A stretch of 64,000 nt of DNA from Crithidia fasciculata. Lineage: Eukaryota > Euglenozoa > Kinetoplastea > Trypanosomatida > Trypanosomatidae. The stretch is taken from positions 2,734,501-2,798,500 of the forward strand of contig CM003407.1 of assembly GCA_000331325.2 (NCBI GenBank), given 5' to 3'. Made by a program: the position numbers and the translations under genes. The notes under the pieces were generated by a model that was given only the letters and a program-made list of their open reading frames with translations, was not told the origin of the DNA and searched no databases. Below are positions 36,415-47,910 of the stretch, one piece after another (positions within the stretch are counted from its first letter, which is position 1; each line of letters opens with the position of its first letter).

Positions 36415-39400
36415 ACTAACTAAATTACTAGCAATATTAGCTATGCTACTTTAAAAGCAACGAGAAAAATTAACTACAACAACTGTGTGTCTGTTTACGC
36501 GATTCGTGACCTGCGTCTTGTAGAGCCGAATGGGCTCTCTTTCGCAGATAAATTTGGGTTTCTTTGCTTCTCTTTACTCAGTCACGTTTGCGCCTGTATT
36601 CTCGCTATCTGCTTTTCTTTTAATCGCTGTCTCGCCTTTCTCCCGCTTCACGCCCTTTTCTTTCATCCGATACGCACGCAGATTCTGGTTACGCCACACC
36701 GCAACCCTGTTCGCTAGCAAAGCCTCATCTCTTCGCTTTATTTTTCGTTTTCTGACCAAATTGCCCACCTGTGCAACTCTCTAACCACTCACATTCTTTT
36801 GCCTTTTTATTTTTTTTCCCTTTGTTGTGATTGTTTTGTCTCCACTCCTCTCCCTCACTCTGTCCCTCTCTTTTTTTCCTGGTAATTGTTGCGAGTCATT
36901 GAGGCGTCTGAGCTCCGCAATCCACTCTAATTTCTTCTTTTTCCTTCTGCGTTTCGTCGGCTGCCTTTTTTTTTGTGTGCTCGCCACGTACGCAGCCTGA
37001 GAGCTCCAGTTGCCTCAAAGTTCACTCCTGTTGTTTCCCTCGCTTCATCTTCTGTATTTTGTATTCTGTTCTTGTCTTCTTTCTTCTCGTCGGTTTTTTT
37101 TTTCGTTTTCGGCACGATCTGATTATCTCTCTCTCGTGCGCTTCCCTAGTGCAGTCGCCACGCCGATCATCTGCCCTCGACAGCAGAGCCCACCTTAGCT
37201 TCTCCGTTCCCCTCTTATTCTCTTCACGTTCCCTGATCGTCACAGCCCTGCACAGACACGCGCCACCACAACGCACACTAGTCTATCTCTCTCTCTTTCT
37301 CTCGCTGTGGAAGCGCGCCAACCTTCCCTGCATACTTCTCCGTCCTTGTATCACGTTCCGCGGAAACGTGCTGTTGCCGCGTTGCAAAACCTCACACTCC
37401 GGTACTCTCTTTTTCCCCTGCTCAGTATTACTTCGCAGCATCGCAACCTCCGCCCGTTCTTTTCTCTTACCTCTTACTCACTCTGCAGGCAGGAGGAACG
37501 TATAGCCTTTTGGGGAAATTTCAGCGCTCTTCATCATCAAACCTCCTTTTCACGCGCTGTTTGATCTTTCTGGTCGCCGCGAAGCGCTTGTGCCTAATTA
37601 TCTCCGCGCGTGTGTGTTAGCAAGTCAACGGCACATTCGCTTTGCGCAACTCTGTGAAAGAGGTGTGCCTTCTGACAGACTGCGCGCGTACGCCGTGTTT
37701 GACTCCTCGTTCGGCTCTCGACATTCCGAGGCGTACTTCGGTCAAGCAAACTTTATCAAAAAAAAAACCCTAAAGAAGATTGCCTCCCTTCTGCGGCGGC
37801 ATCCACCTGCTCTAGCAACAACAACAACAAAAACAAAAACAAAACAGTTTTAGGCAACGATAGCATAAGGAAGAGAGAGAAACAAGATTGCTCCTGGCTG
37901 AAGAGAGAGTGAGAGAGTGAAGTCTAGGTGCTTCTGTGCCAGAAAGTGGCTAAGAAGAGAAGAAGATCTGCGCGCGTGCCCTTGTGATCGCCATTAATAG
38001 CGTCTGCGACGGAGCAAACTTGTGAAGGCTCTTCTTTTTTCCATTTTCCCGTGCTCTTGTTGTCTAATTTCTTTTCACCTTTCCTCTTCGGATTCACTCT
38101 TCTCCAGTGAGGGGTGAAGAAAGTCGTGCTATTGCGTGGAAACGACGTGACGGCTTCTTCTCTTCACGTAGCCTGTTGCCGTTATTTGACACTCGCGAAC
38201 GCCTTCTTTATTTTTGTGTTTTGCTCGCTCCCACGTTCGCTCTGTGTCACACGACAGCACAACGAAAAAGTGAACGAGAAGTCAATCAACCCTTTCCATT
38301 GTCCTTTTCTCTTTTCGGATTTCAACCCTTTCGTTTTATATTTTTTTGTTTTGTTTTGCTCCTCGTTTTTGACTATTTCTGGGTCGTTGTGGCTGCCACT
38401 GCGTTCCTGCGGCTGCTCTCTGCCTGGTGTCTTTGTCAACCTTTTCTATTCGTCGTGCATTTTGCCCCCCTTCCTGCCCACTGATTCTGCTCACCCACAA
38501 AGAAAGAAACGAAAAACGAAAGAAGACGCACACGCCAAGTAGCACCCGTGAAAGCAAAGAAGAAAAAAAAAGGTACGATCCCGACTCACACGAAGCAACA
38601 CCCGGCGCAGAGGATTGCTCTCTTCCGCGAAGGTTTGTCTCTTCTGTTCTCCTCTCAGAAGTGGTGACCACTGCAACGGTTTCCTTTCTGGCAATCTTTT
38701 TATTCGGGGGAGAAGTGCTACGTCGAACAGTGAAGGGGAGACAGACTAAGCAAAAGCACACGCAGAAGCATATTCACACACAGTGAGAGACCTGCAAGCG
38801 CGTAAAAAAAATAATATTAGCGTCACTTCCCCACAGTCACTTTATCTCACATCAGTTTCCTCCTTTTTTTCTGTTTTCTTTTTTTTTTTTGATTTCATTA
38901 TCATTATTATTATATCCGCCTCTTTGTAGTTTTCCACCTCCGCGCCGTCAACGCCAGACGCACACCTACCACCAGTCTCGCTTCAGCAAAACGAAAAAAA
39001 AATAGAGATAGAAAGCAACAGATCAGATTTTTATTTATTTTTCTCCTTTTGATCTTACTTTCAACATCTCTGCTTTTTATTTTTACTTTTTCTCTTATTT
39101 TGTTGTAGCCTGACTCTGCGGTGCGTTGCTGACGGAGCTTGGATACCGCGCTGACGCCCATTTGCTGTCCTTCACAGTCTATACATCGACCGGCTTGCAA
39201 CCGCCGTCTCGTTGGGAAGTGTGATACCCCACCTTTTTTTCCCCTTTTCTCTTTTTTATTTGTGCGACTGTGTGCCGGCGATTAAGAGCGCGTTCTTTCT
39301 GTTCTGTGTGTGTGTCCAACGCTGAGGGGCATCCTCCCGTCATTTATAGTTCTCGACATCTTTCCATTTGAACAGACGTGAGCACACACCCACATCACAA

Positions 39401-39462
39401 ATAGGACAGCCGGGTACACCCAAACAAAACAAACTACTAACTGCCTACAGCAGCACGTCACC
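36415..39462. other. Long intergenic region, 5' side of the CCCH gene
   Basis: 3 kb of T- and CT-rich sequence with no credible gene. A short A/T-rich stretch at 36415-36480 borders the insert. CT repeats near 37285-37303, an ATT-repeat at about 38893-38912. The 5' UTR of the zinc-finger gene probably starts near 39286, after a pyrimidine tract at 39231-39269. Confidence 0.6.
38893..38912 (+). repeat. ATT repeat
   Basis: TTATCATTATTATTATTAT-type run in the intergenic region. The exact number of copies is small; it is noted only as a simple repeat. Confidence 0.5.
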
Positions 39463-40953
39463 ATGTCCGCCTCCGACTCGCAAAGCAATGGGTCTCCGCC
39501 GCTGAACCGCGCCTCTGAAGAGCCGCGGCTGACCTCCTCCTACCTCGATGGCGGCGCCAACAAGACCCAACCCGGCAACGGCGGCATGGGCAGCGACGGC
39601 ACGGAACACGTACCCGAAGTTATTCTGCACGTCCGCAAGAATTTCGGCGAGCTGGCGCCTGTGATTGAGCCTTACATTTACCGTAGCGGGTACATCAACG
39701 GATCTCCTGCCGACGTCTACCAGCACCTCTCCCGCAACTACACCTTCATCGTCGAGTCAGCGCTGAAGCAGGTCGGCTACGAGAAGTTCATGATGCAGAT
39801 GCAGGTGATGCTGCACCACATCCTCTACCCCGAGTTCCTCGGTGACACCGACCTTCTCTTGAACGCCATCCTCAGCATCAACAACCACGAGGCGCTCTTC
39901 GTCTCGCTGCTCAGCCGCAGCGTCCTGGCCAATCTCGTGAACGTCGCACAGCAGATGATTCAGAACGAGATGTTTTACAGCCCGCAGGACGGCCCGAGCA
40001 GCGGCGGGGGCAACCGTGGGATGGAGAGCGGCGGTGGCGGCGGCTACTATCGCGGTGGTGGCGGTGGCGGGAATAATGCAGGTGCCCAGCAGGGCGGCTA
40101 CCGCGGCGGCGCCAACGCGAACATGCGGGACCACCGCGGCTCTATGCACAGTAGCATCAACAATCACACCCACAACCACGCAAGCAATGGCAATGCAGGA
40201 ATGGCGCAGAGTCAGGCAGACGGCGTAGGTGCCCAGCGGCCCTACCGCAGCACTGGGATGCCGGGGCAGGCGGGCAACGACGCCGGCGGCGCACGCGAGC
40301 GCAGCAGCGAGGACATCCGCGTCGGCGGCGACGTCCTCTCGCAGCGGGAGGAGAGTCGGGAGTGGGCGACCAGCCAGCGGGCCCCGCCCACGCCAAACCC
40401 CAGCGCACAGGTGGACCCGACGCCGTCGATGCGCGGCGCTCCTCCCTCCTCTGCCACAAGCCGGCAGGACATGGCAGGCAGTCGCCCGCAGAGCGAGGTC
40501 CCCGCTACCGCTGCCGTGATGCCGCGCCACAACCACTTCATCAGCCCGCAGAACACCGCCGCTGCCACCGTCTCGGTCGGCAAGGCGGCAGCTGCGGTGG
40601 AGCGGAATGTGATGTCTGGCATGCCGCAGCACCACTTCCTGCCGCAGCGGGCCGCCACAGGGGCTGCGATGTCGCGGCTGCCCACGCCCGCGTCTACGGC
40701 CGCCTCGCAGAACGGCTCCCCTTCGCCTGTCCCGACGGTGGTGCGTGTGGGTGGCAACGCGATGATGCACCCGCACCTTCACATTGGCGTGCCACAGCAG
40801 CACCAGCACCAGCAGCAGCAGCAGCAGATGAACAACGGTGGTGGTGCTCAAGGCGACTGGCAGGGCAACAACGGCAACGGGGGGAACATGTCCCCCATCA
40901 CCCCGGTAACTCCACAGCGTACCGTCACGCCGCCGTCGCCACAGCACATGCAG

Positions 40954-40984
<31 letters not shown>

Positions 40985-41417
40985 CGACGCGCACCATGAA
41001 TATTCCGGCACCTCTCAGCGTGCAGCGTCGCGCGGAGGAGCGCAATGCAGCCGCCGCTGCTGCTGCTGCCGCCGCCGCCGCCGCCGCCGCTGCCGCTGCC
41101 TCTGCTGCTAGTGCTGTCAAGGCGCCAAGCAACAACAGCACCTCCGCCAACAACGTCAGCGCTGCCTCGAGCAGCATCACACCCATCGTCAGCGACAACG
41201 TCCCGTCCGGCCGCAGCACCGCCAGCCTACCGCACACCACAGCAAGTGCGCCACCCACTGCAGCGACTCCCGCCACGCCGGCGGCACGACCAGCGCTGAC
41301 GCCGCCGGTGCACCACGTGCATCACATGCCGATTGTTCACCACCACCACCACCACCACGCACGGCTCACCACGCCGGCCCCGCAGACCGCCCCCGCAACG
41401 CACTCCCCCGCACCGCC

Positions 41418-41449
<32 letters not shown>

Positions 41450-42681
41450 CAGTGGAGGAGCGCGCAGGCAGCGCTGGCACCTCCATAGCCGCCACCCTCA
41501 ATGCAGGCGCCTCTCTCTCCTCCGCCTCTGACCGCGAGGGGTCGTCGAGCCGCACGCCGGCATCGGCGGCACCGGCAGCGACTGTTCCTGCGACGCCGAC
41601 GCCAACCCCTGCGGCGGTGCAGCCACTACGGGGAATGCCGCGCTTCCCGGCCCACCACCATCATCACCACGGACACTTGATGTCCAGCAGGCCGGACGCG
41701 GCGGCGGTTGCGGCGGCCTCGGCGCCTCCCACACCTCTGCCCCCCGCAGCAGCTCAGCAGCAACAGCAACAGCAGGCTCAGCAACAGCAGCAGCAGCAAC
41801 ATGCTCAGCAGCAGAGGGCACATGCCGCAGCTGAGGAGGGCCCCGCGCAGGAGCGGGCCAAGGAGGCGAGTGGCGCGTGGCCGAACGAGAAGGAGGAGCT
41901 GCGTGGTGCCCTGCTTGGTGCCCGCGTCTCGGAGAAGGGCGTCACGCAGTTCATGACCGTCGACTACGGAAGCGTGGAGGAGTTGCTCATGATGAAGTAC
42001 GTTGACTTCGAGAAGCGGCTGCGACCAATCGTAACGGGGATGCTCGACCGCCAGCGCATTCGTCAGTTGCTGATGGACAACGTGGCGCGGCAGAGCTCGC
42101 CAAGCGAGAACGCCGACTCCTCGACCACCTTTTCACAGCGCAGCGCCAGCGGCGTCGCAGGAGAGGAGCGGAGCGGCAACGCGCAGTCAATGCGGCCGCC
42201 GTCCATCTCGGTTGCGCCGCCAAACCCCGGCCCACCCTCGCCGCACTCGTCGCCTACGAGCAAGTCGGGCGTGCAGGTGCCGCAGCCACGCACGCGGATG
42301 CAGCAGCAACAGCAGCAAGGCCACCAGAACCCCAACGGCAGCCCAGTGGCCTCGCCGACGGACGCGAGCTACGAGTCGTCGGAGCTGGAGTCGAGCCGGC
42401 GGGAAAGCAGCGTGCGGGGCGGCAATCCGGTGACCTACGCCAACGCCAGCAGCAGCGGCACCTTCCAGCCGAACAGTAGCACGCACAACAGCAACCGCGC
42501 TGATGAGATGGAGGAGAGTCGGGAGGAGGACCAGCGGCGCGGCGCCGGCGGGGGCCGTCGTGGCGGGCGTCGCGGTGGCACGCGTGGGGGCGGCTTCAAC
42601 TCGAACCGGGTGTGCAAGTTCCACGGCACCCCTGAGGGCTGCCAGTACGGCGATAAGTGCTACTACATCCACGGCAAGTGA
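39463..42681 (+). CDS. CCCH zinc-finger protein with polyQ, polyA and His tracts
   Basis: 1072-residue protein. The N-terminal 50-165 region looks folded and helical (HVRKNFGELAPVIEPYIY, then YEKFMMQMQVMLHHILYPEFLGDTDLLLNAILS). The middle is low complexity: Gly-rich 185-225, polyQ runs near 450 and 500-508, an 18-residue polyalanine run near 530-550, several His runs near 630 and 730, and a Q/A stretch near 770. A second folded-looking block lies at about 810-870 (ALLGARVSEKGVTQFMTVDYGSVEELLMMKYVDFEKRL). The C terminus has RGG repeats (about 1027-1045) directly before one CCCH finger, cysteines 1051, 1060, 1066 and His1070, spacing C-x8-C-x5-C-x3-H. CCCH and RGG together indicate RNA binding; many such proteins control mRNA stability in trypanosomatids, which lack gene-level transcription control. 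The repeats may promote condensates. Confidence 0.9.
40799..40827 (+). repeat. CAG repeat coding glutamine and histidine
   Basis: In-frame CAG repeats with CAC codons, encoding QQHQHQQQQQQQ. Part of the CCCH gene. Confidence 0.85.
40951..40983 (+). repeat. CAG/CAA repeat coding polyglutamine
   Basis: Eleven glutamine codons in a row, a mix of CAG and CAA, so selection on the protein rather than slippage alone may maintain it. Confidence 0.9.
41046..41109 (+). repeat. GCN repeat coding polyalanine
   Basis: About 19 alanine codons (GCC, GCT, GCA mixed), including a perfect GCC run. Within the CCCH gene. Confidence 0.9.
41338..41359 (+). repeat. CAC repeat coding polyhistidine
   Basis: In-frame CAC codons encode seven histidines in a row. 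A second His run follows at about 41653-41670. Confidence 0.9.
41419..41449 (+). repeat. CAG repeat coding polyglutamine
   Basis: Ten in-frame CAG codons without interruption, the longest pure CAG run in the window. Confidence 0.9.
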
Positions 42682-45058
42682 AACCCGCCGTGGGTGAACC
42701 GTGTCGCTCTTCTCTCTTTCCTCTGCGTTTTTTTTGCTGGGATTTCCTTCCGCTGGCGCCCCTCCGTTGTGTTGCGACACGCTGGGGTGCCTCTGGTGTG
42801 TGAGCACGTGTGTGTGCGTGTCTTTGTGTGGCCGAGTGACAGTGCTGCTGCCGGGCAGCGGCTGTGGGTGGATCTTGTTCGTGTTCGTCGCTGATTGCTG
42901 CCTGCTGCTTTTACTCCTCTCTTCTTTTCTTCCTTGCCTTGTTTTATTATAGACTGTGCTTTGAGACTTGTACTTTTGGTTCGTGGGGCTTCTTTTCGCC
43001 CTTCGGCTTGTGAGTTGTTTTTGTGTTTCTTACTGTGGTGGACACGGCGGTGTCATCATTGATTTTGGTGGTGTAAGTTCTAAAAAAAAGAAGAAGTTTA
43101 AGTCGCTAATTTTTTTTCTTTGCGTGTGTGTGCTTTGCCCTCTTATCTTTTCTTCTCTGTCTCTTGTATTGCTCTTTTTGTGTGCTCTTTTTTTCTTTTT
43201 TTTCTCCATTTCGCTTGCTTTTTTTTTTTCTTTCCTCCGTTGTTTTGTAGGTAGTAAATCTCTCGGTATATATTCGTTTTTTATATATACTGTGTAGTAT
43301 ACCCGCGGTGATGTGTGCGTATGTGCGTGTGTGTGTGTGTGTGCACTCCTGGAGGTGATGGCAAGGCTGGGTTGTGGACGCTGATGCCCACGCTGTGTAT
43401 GCGTGCTGCGTCCTTAGTCGTGCCTTGTCGTGTTCCGCTGCTTCTCATTTTCTGCCCCTTTCGCTCCGGCTTTTCCGTCCTTCACTATGTGATTATTATT
43501 ATTATTAGTATTTGGCAGCGAACGTTTCTCTCCAGGCTGATCCTTCTCTGTGCTCCACCTTGTGCACTTCATCACTGATTGGGCTCCTTTCTTTTTCTTT
43601 CTTCTTTTCTTTTGATCTTTTGTTGGTGTTCTTCTCTGACGCGGCGCCGCTGCATTTGGTACTCGCACCTCGGTGTTGTGTACCGTGCTCCGGCAACTTC
43701 TCCGGTCTCTTTAAACTCCAGTGAGGTTCCTTCCTGGAGCGTGTGAGGGAGTTTCCGGAACGTCAGCAAGCCCTCGCGTGCGCCACTGTGCAGGCGTCCT
43801 GAGTAGCGAGGGAGGAAGAGTGCACTGTTTTCTTTTCTTTCCTCGTTATTGTTGTTGTGGTTTGAGACTCCTGGGTTTTGTTTTGTCTGTTTTCCGTTGT
43901 TTCGGTGCTCGGCTTGTAGCGTCAGCGTGCTTGTGTGTCGTCTCGTGTCTGTGTATGTGTACGTGTGTTTTCGTGGTGAAGCGTGTACGGTCTGTCCCCA
44001 CCTCTGTCCACGTCTTGCTCCCGCACGCTCTTTTCCTCTCCCCGCACTTTCTGTCGTGGTTTTTTTTTTCTGACGTTTTCCTGTTTTTCTTTTCCTTTGT
44101 TCTGTTGCATTGATTAAATTTGCTATGCATTGGTGTGAGAAAAAAAAACAATCAAAACACTGAAAAAGGTTGAATATGTAAAGCCGAAGTTGATATATAT
44201 ATCTTGCGTTTTTTTTTTTTGAAGGTATTTATTTATAGATAACAAACGAAAGAGATAAATAAGTTTTTTTTTTGCCTTTGTTGTTTCTTTCTAGTGCTCT
44301 TGTGGTTTTTCTCTCTTTGCCTCTACTATTGACTGTTCTTAAAATAAGAAAATAAGAACGAAAATACAATAGTCTCCTTTCTCTTGCGTGAGTGAAGACA
44401 GGGAAAGAAAAAAAAAGTGTTCCAATTGGCTCTGTAGCTAGTGCGCTATTGGGAAGGTAGGAGTCACACCGCTGCGCGGTGCGAAGATTTGTTATCTGGA
44501 CTTCTCCCCATCGCCCTCAGTCAGGCGTGCGGCTCCGAGCTCATGAGCGTGGAATTTGACACGCAGCCTGTTAACCAACGCGTCCTGACTGCACGCGAGA
44601 GAAGCAAAGTGTGAATATCTACTCTCGCTTTGATGGTGGCCGGCACCATGCTTCGCATGGTCTGCGCCGATCGCGTCGCCAAGCTCTGTGAAATTATTGT
44701 GTTTTTTTTTAAAACGCCACAGTTGCCGCCACTTGAACTCATATTTTTGTTTCCTCTTCTTTCTTCTTTGTCCTTTTTTTCTTTCTCCACACGCACACGC
44801 ATGCACATGTACAAAAGAAAAGAAAGGTGTGAGGTAGCTCAATCGTCGTCTTCTCTCGGCTCCACTGCTTTGAAATAAAGTGGACGACCATACTCCGAAT
44901 TTATTTGCTTCACCTGTAAGAAAGACGCGCATTCTGCACGCGGTGGGCTGAGAGGTTGTATTGCCTGCTAAATCGCTACATAAAAACAGATATATATTCA
45001 ACACTCCCTCGCTCAGGACTCTCATACTGACAAATAAAAAAAGTAGCAGTCCATTGCG
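42682..45058. other. Long intergenic region, UTRs
   Basis: 2.4 kb, mostly T-rich, with poly-T runs at about 43188-43230 and 44210-44275, a GT repeat at 43327-43343, an ATT repeat at about 43492-43507, and a GC-balanced island at about 44420-44690. The PEX13-like gene has a weak candidate acceptor at 44816-44817 after a pyrimidine tract at 44755-44788. No gene seen. Confidence 0.65.
43327..43343 (+). repeat. GT dinucleotide repeat
   Basis: Uninterrupted GT repeat of 17 bases in the 3' UTR of the CCCH gene. Confidence 0.85.
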
Positions 45059-45961
45059 ATGACGGACGCAGCAGGCGGTCCCTCCGCGAGCCCGCCCGGC
45101 TCCCCCACCTCTCCGACCGCGCCGGTATCGCCCATCAACACCGCACTGCCAGCTGGTGGCTCGACCTTCACTGGGCTGACGCCGCGCACCGGTGCCTTGA
45201 CGACGACCACCGGTCCTTTAGCAACAGCAGGTACTGGCGGTGACCTCACCACCACGGCGGCGAATGGAACCACAACCACTGGCACCAACAATGCCGCGAA
45301 CAGCAACACTGTGAACAACGGGTACAACTCGATGAACTCTGCCTATGGCGGGATGGGTATGGACCCCTACGGAATGGGGTACGGCGGCATGGGCTACGGT
45401 GGCATGGGTTATGGTGGCATGGGCATGGGCATGGGTGGCTTGGGAATGATGGGCATGGGTGGCATGGGGATGATGGGGATGGGTGGCATGGGCATGTACG
45501 GCATGACGCCCGAGGCGCAGCGGGCACAGATGATGATGATGATGACGAACAGCATCATGCAGCTCTGGGGGATGTTCTCGCAGGTACTGCAGATGACCCT
45601 CGGCAGTGCGGTGCAGTTCGTCGGCGAGTACGTTGGCATCAACCAGCGTCTCGGCCAGATCGAGGAGGAGCACCTGAACCTGGAGGAGCGGTACCAAAAC
45701 CGCAAGTACGACCTCCGCAAGGCGCTCTCTGATATTCCGCGGGAGCAGCGCTACATCCCCAAGGCGCCGCGGGTACGTAAGCCGAAACAACCCTCGACGC
45801 TGCGTCGCTTTATTCTGCGTCTGCTGCGACACGTTGCGTTCTTCTTCATTGCCTACTTTTTGGCGAAGCGGATTGCGTCGTGGGTGATGGCGCGGTCAGG
45901 CAAGAAGCTGCTCGAGACGTCCGCCACGAAGGCGCTGACGACGGCGTCGAAGCTGAGCTAG
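45059..45961 (+). CDS. Glycosomal peroxin PEX13-like (PEX13.2 type)
   Basis: 300-residue protein. The N-terminal 85 residues are rich in T, P, G and A. Residues 100-155 are a Gly-Met-Tyr repeat (GYGGMGYGGMGYGGMGMGMGG), the YG-rich region typical of PEX13. Residues 163-200 are a hydrophobic or amphipathic helix region (MMMMMTNSIMQLWGMFSQ), then a charged segment, then a transmembrane helix at about 262-285 (LLRHVAFFFIAYFLAKRI). PEX13 is part of the docking and import machinery for matrix proteins, here glycosomal ones. It has no SH3 domain, and trypanosomatid PEX13.2 likewise lacks it, which is why that form is suggested. The last four residues are SKLS, a near PTS1 sequence with an extra residue. 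Other YG-rich membrane proteins cannot be excluded. Confidence 0.65.
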   Translation: MTDAAGGPSASPPGSPTSPTAPVSPINTALPAGGSTFTGLTPRTGALTTTTGPLATAGTGGDLTTTAANGTTTTGTNNAANSNTVNNGYNSMNSAYGGMGMDPYGMGYGGMGYGGMGYGGMGMGMGGLGMMGMGGMGMMGMGGMGMYGMTPEAQRAQMMMMMTNSIMQLWGMFSQVLQMTLGSAVQFVGEYVGINQRLGQIEEEHLNLEERYQNRKYDLRKALSDIPREQRYIPKAPRVRKPKQPSTLRRFILRLLRHVAFFFIAYFLAKRIASWVMARSGKKLLETSATKALTTASKLS

Positions 45962-46688
45962 GAGCCACAGCTGCTTGGTGTCTGCTGTCTTCCTTTTTTT
46001 CTCTTCTCCTGGTTCCTCTCTATGTTGTGCGTGTACATGTGATGGCTCTTTGCCGTCTCTCTTCCGCCGCTCCGTTCACGCGGCTCAAGTGTAAAAAAGA
46101 GACACATGAGGTTGACGTCGTTAATCAGTGAGAATAAGTTGTTGAGGCACATGAAGAAGAGAAAAAGGAAAGATAGAGAGACCGAGTAAGACGCGGAAAC
46201 TACCTTAAAGTGGCACCGCCACCAAAAGAGATAATGAAAAAAAAAAAGACAAAGGGAGCCGCGATTCGCTGGGATCGTGCGCTTTTCATGATTGTTAAAT
46301 ATTAAGTGTGTATCTACTTGTTTTCGCGTGCTTTCACTTTTTGTTTTTTTTCTCGTGTATTGTTCTGTTCAACAAGCTGCCAAATAGGACACACACCAGT
46401 ACCAGCTGCAATGGAAGAGATCTGCTGCGATGCCGGCAAACACCAGGCTGTCGAGAGCGCTTCTCGCGCCACGCAGATGACAGAAAGGTGCTGCATCGGA
46501 CTGCAACTCGCGGCGTGAACTGGATGGGTACTTGCGGTTTCCCCACTTTTGCGCGAAGGGGCACCGTCATCTTAGCTTTTTGCGTCTTCTCCGCGCATGG
46601 AGAGGCTTTGTGTTGGCGCGGCATTTTAGAAAATAGAGAACTTAGCCTTTTCCTTCCCCTGTGAAGCGCTGCGGCTTCTGCACCATTA

Positions 46689-46729
46689 TTTTCTCTCTTC
46701 TCACTTCTTTTTTTCTGAAAACACTTTAG
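46689..46729 (+). promoter_or_regulatory. Polypyrimidine tract and trans-splice acceptor
   Basis: A T/C tract is followed by CTTTAG, AG at 46728-46729, 134 bases before the ATG at 46864. Confidence 0.5.
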
Positions 46730-46765
46730 CAGCGCGAGACACGCACATAAACATACACGTGCGCT

Positions 46766-46788
46766 CACACACACACACACACACACAC
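46766..46788 (+). repeat. CA dinucleotide repeat
   Basis: Pure CA run of 23 bases in the predicted 5' UTR of the gene at 46864. Confidence 0.9.
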
Positions 46789-46863
46789 CACGCGATCACC
46801 TTTCAAACGGAACACACAGGAAAGAAGTAAGTACCGCGCTGTTAAGCCTTCACTCACGCGACA

Positions 46864-47910
46864 ATGAGCGCCGGGGCGAAGCGTCTGTGGCGGAGCGTAG
46901 GCATCCCTCTCATCGGCTTCGGCGTCGGCTGGGGCGCTTTCACCGCGATGGAGCGCAGCGAGGTGCTGAGCGAGTCCACCCAGCGCTGGCTCAACGTGCA
47001 CAACTTGAAGCTGCAGCTCTACACGCAGCGTCTCCTACCCGCCTCCCTCGTGCAACGCTACGGCTACCCCGAGGACACACTGAGGTCGATGATTGAGTAT
47101 CTGGAGAAGGGCTACAGCGAGGCTGAAGTGTCGGAGCGGATGACCTTCGAGGAGGTGCTGAAGCAGTGCGCCGTGCCAGAGCAGATGGCCTACCTCGAGG
47201 AGCACGCCTCAGAGGAGATTCCGTACTTTTACATCGCCGACATCTTCCACTCCTGGGCCAACCTCAACACACGCAGCTTCGCTCAGCCGGCGGTGAAGAC
47301 GGAGGATGACGCATCGTCAACTGGTGCCTCGACCGGAGCAGCGCAACCGCGACCACCGCCACCACCCCCGCTGGTGCTGCGCAATGACCCGGATTTCGAC
47401 TCCGAGATTCTCTGCAGCTCCCTATACGACAAGATGCTCCACAACGTGATCCCTTTCGATGTGAGCATCCGTGCCCTCTGCGTGCTGGCGGTGAACAACA
47501 AGGCAAACGCGAAGCGGCTGGCCCGCACGTGTTCTCCCGACGACATTGCGCGGCTCTACAGCGACTACGCGGACAAGGTGGTGCGGGAAAAGGCGAAGGC
47601 GACCGTGTCGCAGCCCGACGATGCGGTGGCGCCGGCGGAGGTCACCGCAGCGACGCTCTTCTTTCTGCGCGCCGTCAACGACGCCTCCGTGCACACGCGG
47701 TGGGTGCCGCTGCTTGGTGCCCCGAGCACTGGTCCCTACCCGCTGGCCCGCACCGTGCAGCCCGAGCGGTGGTGCCGCGCCTTTGGTGATCTGAGAGGCA
47801 TTTTTACGGGGCAGACTGCGGAGACGGCGTCGGTGCTGGTGGATGTGATGAACGCGCGACTGCAGTGTGCGGAGCTGCGGAAGGCGGAGAGCGTCGCGGA
47901 AGGTGTGTAG
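46864..47910 (+). CDS. Conserved-looking protein with N-terminal hydrophobic segment, function unknown
   Basis: 348-residue protein. The N terminus is basic then hydrophobic (KRLWRSVGIPLIGFGVGWGAF), which could be a mitochondrial presequence or a single membrane anchor. The rest is soluble-looking and mostly helical (YPEDTLRSMIEYLEKGYSEAEVSERMTFEEVLKQ). A low-complexity linker near 150-172 has TSTGA and six consecutive prolines. A second helical block (DMLHNVIPFDVSIRALCVLAVN, ARLYSDYADKVV) follows. No catalytic motif or named family is seen. A mitochondrial membrane-associated role is plausible only from the N terminus. Confidence 0.85.
   Translation: MSAGAKRLWRSVGIPLIGFGVGWGAFTAMERSEVLSESTQRWLNVHNLKLQLYTQRLLPASLVQRYGYPEDTLRSMIEYLEKGYSEAEVSERMTFEEVLKQCAVPEQMAYLEEHASEEIPYFYIADIFHSWANLNTRSFAQPAVKTEDDASSTGASTGAAQPRPPPPPPLVLRNDPDFDSEILCSSLYDKMLHNVIPFDVSIRALCVLAVNNKANAKRLARTCSPDDIARLYSDYADKVVREKAKATVSQPDDAVAPAEVTAATLFFLRAVNDASVHTRWVPLLGAPSTGPYPLARTVQPERWCRAFGDLRGIFTGQTAETASVLVDVMNARLQCAELRKAESVAEGV

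Larger units (their letters stand above)
45962..46863. other. Intergenic region, UTRs
   Basis: Less T-rich than most. GC-balanced island at about 46390-46660, then CA repeat (46766-46788) in the 5' UTR of the next gene. No gene seen. Confidence 0.65.

Noticed and set aside
39757-40977. Long minus-strand frame over the CCCH gene
   Set aside because: It is the reverse reading of GC-rich and CAG/CAC repeat DNA, giving low-complexity L, V and R.
44420-44490. tRNA-like segment (GGCTCTGTAGCTAGTG)
   Set aside because: The A-box-like part has no matching B box, and no cloverleaf can be drawn.
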